Shown here in pieces: positions 59,666 through 64,000 of a stretch of 64,000 bases of DNA; within the stretch, counting starts at the first letter, position 1, and each line of letters starts with the position of its first letter. Position numbers and translations under genes: made by a program. The notes beneath the pieces are model-generated. The model saw only the letters and a list, made by a program, of their open reading frames with translations, was not told where the DNA came from and did not search any database. The stretch is from Pseudomonas purpurea (GTDB taxonomy: Bacteria; Pseudomonadota; Gammaproteobacteria; Pseudomonadales; Pseudomonadaceae), in NCBI RefSeq assembly GCF_039908635.1, contig NZ_CP150918.1:5286001-5350000 (forward strand), written 5' to 3'.

Positions 59666-60886
59666 TTAAGCCGCATCACGCTTGGCGTCGTTGCGGTAAG
59701 CCGCTACCGCCGCGATCAAGGCTTGAAGAATCTCGGCGCTCTCGCCAATCACCGACAAGTCGGCGCGTTTGATCATGTCGCAACCAGGATCGAGGTTGAT
59801 CGCCACCACTTTGTCGCAGGCACCGATGCCTTGCAGGTGCTGGATCGCCCCGGAAATCCCCACGGCCACGTACACCCGAGCGGTGACCCAAGTGCCGGAT
59901 GCACCGACCTGACGGTCGCGGGCCATGAAGCCGTCGTCCACCGCGACCCGCGAAGCCCCTTCGGTTGCGCCCAACGCCTCGGCGGTCCTGTGGAAAAGTC
60001 CCCAGTCCTTGACCCCGTTGCCGCCCGAGAAAATGAACTCGGCCTCGGCCATGGGAATCGCCGCCGGGTCCACCGCTACCGCGCCCAAATCCTCGATGCG
60101 CGACAAGCTGCGCGCCACGGTTGTGGATAACTCCACCGGCAAGGCTTCGTGACGGGTTTCGCTGACCGGCTCGGCGCATTCCACCGCCGCCAGAATCAAC
60201 CGGGCGACCGGGCGCGCCAGGTCTTGTAAACCTGCACCGGCGCGGCCGATACATGCCTGATCCTTGACCTGCCAGACCCGCGTGGCCGGGCGCTCGCCCA
60301 GTGCCGCGGCAAAGCGGCGACCCAGCTCACCGCCGCCGCTGCGGCTGTCCGGCAGTAGCCAGTGACGTGGGTTGAACTGGTTATCCACAGCCCGCAGCCC
60401 CTGCACCCGTTGTTCCGGTGCATAACCGCTGAATTCGTCGCCATCGAGCACCAGCAGACGGTCGACACCCGCCGTGGCGAAAGCGTTTTCCTTGTGTTCG
60501 CCAAAGATCACCGCCAGCACCGCACCGTCCTTCCCGGCCAACTGATGGGCCAGCCCGAGCAAATCCCGGTCGTGGCTGCTCAAGCGGCCGCCGACCATGT
60601 CCGGCACCACGCTGATGTAGAACGCAGGTGCAGCCACCTGATGCAGCGGCAATTGCACTTCAACCGCCGCCGTACGTTTGGCCGCTCCACCCTGTTGCGC
60701 ACCACTGCGGTCAATCCGCTTGATGCCGTTGGGGCCGATGAAACCGATGCCGTGAGGATTCTTGCGGATGATCCCGTTAGGCCCCATCCAGCTGTGTTGC
60801 ACCGGTTGCATGGCCGCGTGCAGCGGATGCAACCGGTTGCGGGCGATCCATTCGGCGCGCGGATCGCGGCGGATAATGTCGCTCAT
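59666..60886 (-). CDS. etfA: Electron transfer flavoprotein alpha subunit with N-terminal extension, 406 aa
   Basis: The C-terminal FAD domain is typical: EFIFSGGNGVKDWGLFHRTA, RQVGASGTWVTARVYVAVGI then SGAIQHLQGIGACDKVVAIN, and DMIKRADLSVIGE. The N-terminal 75 residues are an extension over the usual 310-320-aa subunit. It contains two copies of a GPNGI(I/K)R motif (MGPNGIIRKNPHG and IGPNGIKRIDRSG). ETF-alpha carries the FAD that passes electrons on to ETF-ubiquinone oxidoreductase. Its ATG shares one base with the dgcB stop. Perfect DnaA boxes occur in the coding region at 60122 and 60381. Confidence 0.88.
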   Translation of the reverse strand: MSDIIRRDPRAEWIARNRLHPLHAAMQPVQHSWMGPNGIIRKNPHGIGFIGPNGIKRIDRSGAQQGGAAKRTAAVEVQLPLHQVAAPAFYISVVPDMVGGRLSSHDRDLLGLAHQLAGKDGAVLAVIFGEHKENAFATAGVDRLLVLDGDEFSGYAPEQRVQGLRAVDNQFNPRHWLLPDSRSGGGELGRRFAAALGERPATRVWQVKDQACIGRAGAGLQDLARPVARLILAAVECAEPVSETRHEALPVELSTTVARSLSRIEDLGAVAVDPAAIPMAEAEFIFSGGNGVKDWGLFHRTAEALGATEGASRVAVDDGFMARDRQVGASGTWVTARVYVAVGISGAIQHLQGIGACDKVVAINLDPGCDMIKRADLSVIGESAEILQALIAAVAAYRNDAKRDAA

Positions 60887-62835
60887 CAGTGGGCCTCCGC
60901 AGGTTCACGTTTGATCGGTGACGGTGACTGGCTGGGCGCCGCGTCTTCAAGCAACGCATCGGCCACCAGTTCGGCGATGTCCTTGATCAGCGGTCGTGGT
61001 TCAACCACGCCTTCAAGCATCGCGGTGCACTGTGGACAACCCACGGCCACCAGTTCGGCGCCAGTTTCGCGGATGTCTTCCATGCGCATGTCGGGAATCC
61101 GCTGCTTGCCCGGAATGTCGGTGATCGGCGCACCGCCACCGCCGCCGCAGCAGCGCGAGCGGAAACCGGAGCGTTGCATTTCCTTGACCTCGATCCCCAG
61201 CGCCCGCAGCACTTGGCGCGGTGCTTCGTATTCGCCGTTGTAGCGGCCCAGGTAGCACGGGTCGTGGTAGGTCACGCTGTTGCCTTTGTGCTGGCCCAGA
61301 TTGAGCGCGCCCGCGTCGATGATTTCCGCCATGTAGGTGCTGTGGTGTTGCACCAGATAGTTGCCGTCGAAGGCGCCGTATTCATTTTTCAGCACATGGA
61401 AGCTGTGCGGGTCGCAGGTGACGATACGGTTGAAGCTGTACTTGGCCAAGGTCTGAATATTGCGTTTGGCCAATAACTGGAAGGTTGCTTCGTCGCCCAG
61501 GCGTCGGGCCACGTCGCCACTGTCACGCTCTTCAAGACCCAGTACGGCAAAGTCGACTTTCGCGGCTTTGAGCACTTTGACGAAGGCGCGCAAGGTGCGC
61601 TGGTTGCGCATGTCGAACGCCCCGTCGCCAACCCAGAACAGCACGTCGACGGACTTCTTCTCGCTGAGCAGGTTCAGGTTCAAGTCCGCCGCCCAGTTCA
61701 TCCGCCCGCCCGGCGCGAAACCGCCCGGGTTGTCGGTGGCGATCAGGTTTTCCAGGACCTCGGCGCCCTTGTTCGGCGTCGCACCTTTTTCCAGGGTCAG
61801 GTAACGGCGCATGTCGACGATGGCGTCCACGTGCTCGATCATCATCGGGCACTCTTCGACGCAGGCCCGGCAAGTGGTGCAGGACCAGAGGGTTTCAGCG
61901 TCGACCAGACCGTTGACGATCGGTTGATGCGGGTTGCCGGCGTGTTCGCCGATAGCCTTACCCGGATAGGCGCTGCCCGCAAATTTGGCATCGGTGCCAC
62001 CCGCCAGGCCAACGACCATGTCCTGAATCAGTTTTTTCGGGTTCAGCGGCTGGCCAGCGGCGAACGCCGGGCATGCGGCTTCGCATTTACCGCACTGCAC
62101 GCAGGCGTCGAAACCCAGCAGTTGGTTCCAGGTGAAATCCTTGGGTTTTTCCACGCCCAATGGTGCGGTCGGGTCGTTCAGGTCCAGCGGCTTCAAACCG
62201 GTGGAGCGGCCACCCCCAAAACGCTCGGCGCGACGGTGCCAGGCCAAGTGCAAGGCACCGGCAAAGGCGTGCTTCATCGGCCCGCCCCAGGTCATGCCGA
62301 AGAACAATTCCGAGACGCCCCACAGCACGCCGATACCGAGGATCACCGCCAATACCCAGCCGCCGAAGTTTTCCGGGAGGATGCCCGCCACTGGCAAGGT
62401 CACCAGGAAGAACGACGCCGAGAACGCCAGCAAGCTTTTCGGCAGGCGCATCCACGGGCCTTTGGACAAACGGGCCGGCGGGTTGCGCCGACGCAGGTAC
62501 ACAAAGATCGCCCCGACGAACATCACTGCCGTCATCAGCAACAGTGCATAACCGAGGAAACGGTTATGCAAGCCAAAACCGTGAACCAGGATCGCAAGCA
62601 CGACGGATGCCACCGCGCCACCGGCCGTGGCAACGTGGGTGTTGGCGATGTATTTGTCCCGCGCGACGACGTGGTGCAAATCGACCATGTAGCGCTTGGG
62701 CATGGCGAACAGGCCGCCGATCAGGTCGACTTTGGAAGCCCGGCCCCGGCGCCACATAGCCACCCGCCGCAACGCGCCCAGGACAGCAAGTCCGGTGGCT
62801 GCGAACAGCAGGATTGGAAGAAGGGTGTTCAACAT
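60886..62835 (-). CDS. dgcB: DgcB, iron-sulfur membrane component of dimethylglycine demethylase, 649 aa
   Basis: N-terminal membrane region with about four or five spans (LLPILLFAATGLAVLGALRR; FLGYALLLMTAVMFVGAIFV; WVLAVILGIGVLWGVSELFF). Two [4Fe-4S] ferredoxin motifs, CVQCGKCEAACP and CTTCRACVEECP, lie in the middle. Two C-terminal CCG-type cysteine domains (HDPCYLGRYNGEYE, SRCCGGGGGAP) resemble heterodisulfide reductase. DgcAB is required for dimethylglycine use in P. aeruginosa. The ATG at 62835 has GGGAG 8 nt upstream. A 210-bp gap with a REP doublet separates it from dgcA. Confidence 0.92.
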   Translation of the reverse strand: MLNTLLPILLFAATGLAVLGALRRVAMWRRGRASKVDLIGGLFAMPKRYMVDLHHVVARDKYIANTHVATAGGAVASVVLAILVHGFGLHNRFLGYALLLMTAVMFVGAIFVYLRRRNPPARLSKGPWMRLPKSLLAFSASFFLVTLPVAGILPENFGGWVLAVILGIGVLWGVSELFFGMTWGGPMKHAFAGALHLAWHRRAERFGGGRSTGLKPLDLNDPTAPLGVEKPKDFTWNQLLGFDACVQCGKCEAACPAFAAGQPLNPKKLIQDMVVGLAGGTDAKFAGSAYPGKAIGEHAGNPHQPIVNGLVDAETLWSCTTCRACVEECPMMIEHVDAIVDMRRYLTLEKGATPNKGAEVLENLIATDNPGGFAPGGRMNWAADLNLNLLSEKKSVDVLFWVGDGAFDMRNQRTLRAFVKVLKAAKVDFAVLGLEERDSGDVARRLGDEATFQLLAKRNIQTLAKYSFNRIVTCDPHSFHVLKNEYGAFDGNYLVQHHSTYMAEIIDAGALNLGQHKGNSVTYHDPCYLGRYNGEYEAPRQVLRALGIEVKEMQRSGFRSRCCGGGGGAPITDIPGKQRIPDMRMEDIRETGAELVAVGCPQCTAMLEGVVEPRPLIKDIAELVADALLEDAAPSQSPSPIKREPAEAH

Positions 62836-62894
62836 AGGTGTTGCTCCCAAAGACCTCGGGGTCATGTACGCGCCGGTAAGAGCGACGCACCTAC

Positions 62895-63028
62895 TTGTGG
62901 CGAGGAAGCTTGCTCCCGCTGGAGCGCGAAGCGCTCCCAAAACAGCCGCAGGTGTATATCTGATACACCGCTACTGCAGGTTTTGGGGCCGCTTCGCAGC
63001 CCAGCGGGAGCAAGCTCCCTCGCCACAG
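62895..63028. repeat. REP doublet (REPIN) between dgcA and dgcB
   Basis: TTGTGGCGAGGAAGCTTGCT and its inverted copy, with inner GGAGCGCGAAGCGCTCC and a central TGTATATCTGATACA palindrome, inside the dgc operon. Confidence 0.9.
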
Positions 63029-63045
63029 GTGATGGTGGTAATCCG

Positions 63046-64000
63046 TTAGAAGTCTTTACACAGCCGCAGGGCGTCGTAGATCGCCGCATGCGTGTTGCGC
63101 TGGGCCACGCAGTCGCCGATGCGGAACAGCAGGTAGCCATCGCCCGGCTGACTCAACGATGGCTGCGGCTTGATCGCGAACAAGGCTTCGATGTCCATCT
63201 GGCCTTTGTTGCGCGAGCCTTCCTTCAGCGCGTAGTAGATTTCTTCGTCCGGGCGCACACCGTTCTCGACCACCACCTGGTCCACCACCCGCTCCTCTTT
63301 GGCGCCGGTGTATTCGTTTTCCAGCACGGCAATCAGCTTGTCGCCTTCGCGATAGACCTTCTCCAGCATCATGTCGCCGGTCATGATCACTTCTTTGGGG
63401 TACATGCTGCGGTAGTAAGTCGGGAACGACGTGCCACCGATGGCTACACCCGGTTTGATGTCGTCGGTGACGATCTCGACCTGGCTGCCCTTGTCGGCGA
63501 GGAAATCGGCCGTCGACATCCCGGTGAACTCACAAATGGTGTCGTAGACCAGCACGTTCTTGCCCGGTGCAACCTTGCCGTCGAGGATGTCCCAACTGCT
63601 GACCACCAGGCCTTCAGCCGCGCCCCAGTGTTCGTTCTGCTCCAGGAATGGATGGCCGCCGACGGCGAGCACCACCACGTCCGGACGCAGGTCGAGAATG
63701 GTTGCCGCATCCGCCGCCACGCCCAGGCGCAGGTCGACTTTCAAACGTGCCAGCTCCAGTTGGAACCAGCGGGTGATACCGGCAATCTGGTCCCGTTGCG
63801 GGGCTTTCGAAGCGGTGGTGATCTGCCCGCCGATGAATTCTTTCTTCTCGAACAGGGTCACGTCATGGCCCCGTTCGGCCGCCACGCGTGCGGCTTCCAT
63901 CCCGGCAGGACCTGCACCGACCACCACGACTTTGCGTTTCACACCGGTCGATTTCTCGATGATGTGCGGTACACCCATGTATTCACGGGAGGTCGCGGCG
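63046..64000 (-). CDS. dgcA: DgcA, dimethylglycine demethylase flavoprotein, C-terminal part (partial)
   Basis: The frame is open to the window edge, so the 5' half (old-yellow-enzyme-like barrel) is missing; the first visible residues are AATSREYMGVPH. The visible 317 residues form the FAD/NAD-binding part of a trimethylamine-dehydrogenase-like protein: RKVVVVGAGPAGMEAARVAA, VTLFEKKEFIGGQITTASKA and YLLFRIGDCVAQRNTHAAIY. DgcA starts demethylation of dimethylglycine to sarcosine, passing electrons via DgcB/ETF. The ATG at 63978 is internal and is not the real start. Confidence 0.9.
   Translation of the reverse strand, partial: AATSREYMGVPHIIEKSTGVKRKVVVVGAGPAGMEAARVAAERGHDVTLFEKKEFIGGQITTASKAPQRDQIAGITRWFQLELARLKVDLRLGVAADAATILDLRPDVVVLAVGGHPFLEQNEHWGAAEGLVVSSWDILDGKVAPGKNVLVYDTICEFTGMSTADFLADKGSQVEIVTDDIKPGVAIGGTSFPTYYRSMYPKEVIMTGDMMLEKVYREGDKLIAVLENEYTGAKEERVVDQVVVENGVRPDEEIYYALKEGSRNKGQMDIEALFAIKPQPSLSQPGDGYLLFRIGDCVAQRNTHAAIYDALRLCKDF

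Overview
The window looks like chromosomal DNA of a fluorescent-group Pseudomonas. It is GC-rich and carries many REP palindromes of the fluorescens type. Gene order also matches, from memory, blocks of the P. aeruginosa PAO1 map: cre operon and neighbours (about PA0460-PA0465), comF/modE/rarD/glcB (about PA0482-PA0489), biotin operon and fadE pair (PA0500-PA0508), and the glycine betaine/sarcosine locus (about PA5398-PA5421). No phage, insertion sequence, CRISPR, rRNA or tRNA was seen.

Layout. 0-3.7 kb: a RelE/Xre toxin-antitoxin pair cut by the window edge, an aminotransferase-MOSC operon and a divergent LysR gene. 3.9-9.8 kb: two long acyl-CoA dehydrogenases flanking a diguanylate cyclase, with a likely PsrA box and a likely Vfr/CRP box. 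9.8-14.6 kb: bioB-F-H-C-D on the minus strand, with a BirA-type operator and a frameshifted bioD. 14.5-24.5 kb: comF, modE, a PhoX phosphatase, srkA, rarD, a GcvR-like ACT protein, glcB and a response regulator. 24.7-33.5 kb: a DUF294/CBS protein with a DnaQ-like exonuclease, then a complete sigma/anti-sigma/TonB-receptor/PepSY siderophore cluster. 33.6-41.8 kb: GST, creBCD (creC frameshifted), a RimB-like protein, an acyltransferase, a DUF2780 protein and an ECF sigma/anti-sigma pair.

42-64 kb is a catabolic island. GbcAB demethylates glycine betaine to dimethylglycine, and DgcAB with a dedicated EtfAB takes this to sarcosine. SoxBDAG converts sarcosine to glycine plus a folate-bound C1 unit, which GlyA can use to make serine. 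PurU and FdhA handle surplus formyl-folate and formaldehyde, and a threonine aldolase is embedded in the locus.

The least explained material is non-coding. A four-unit degenerate repeat at 58.1-58.75 kb has one DnaA box per unit, and the box cluster continues into etfBA; a related single element lies at 20.4-20.6 kb. Two very long imperfect palindromes sit inside the sox operon and just upstream of gbcA. Fifteen REP doublets are spread over the window. The two frameshifts (bioD, creC) are each one extra base next to a GGCC core and may be assembly errors.
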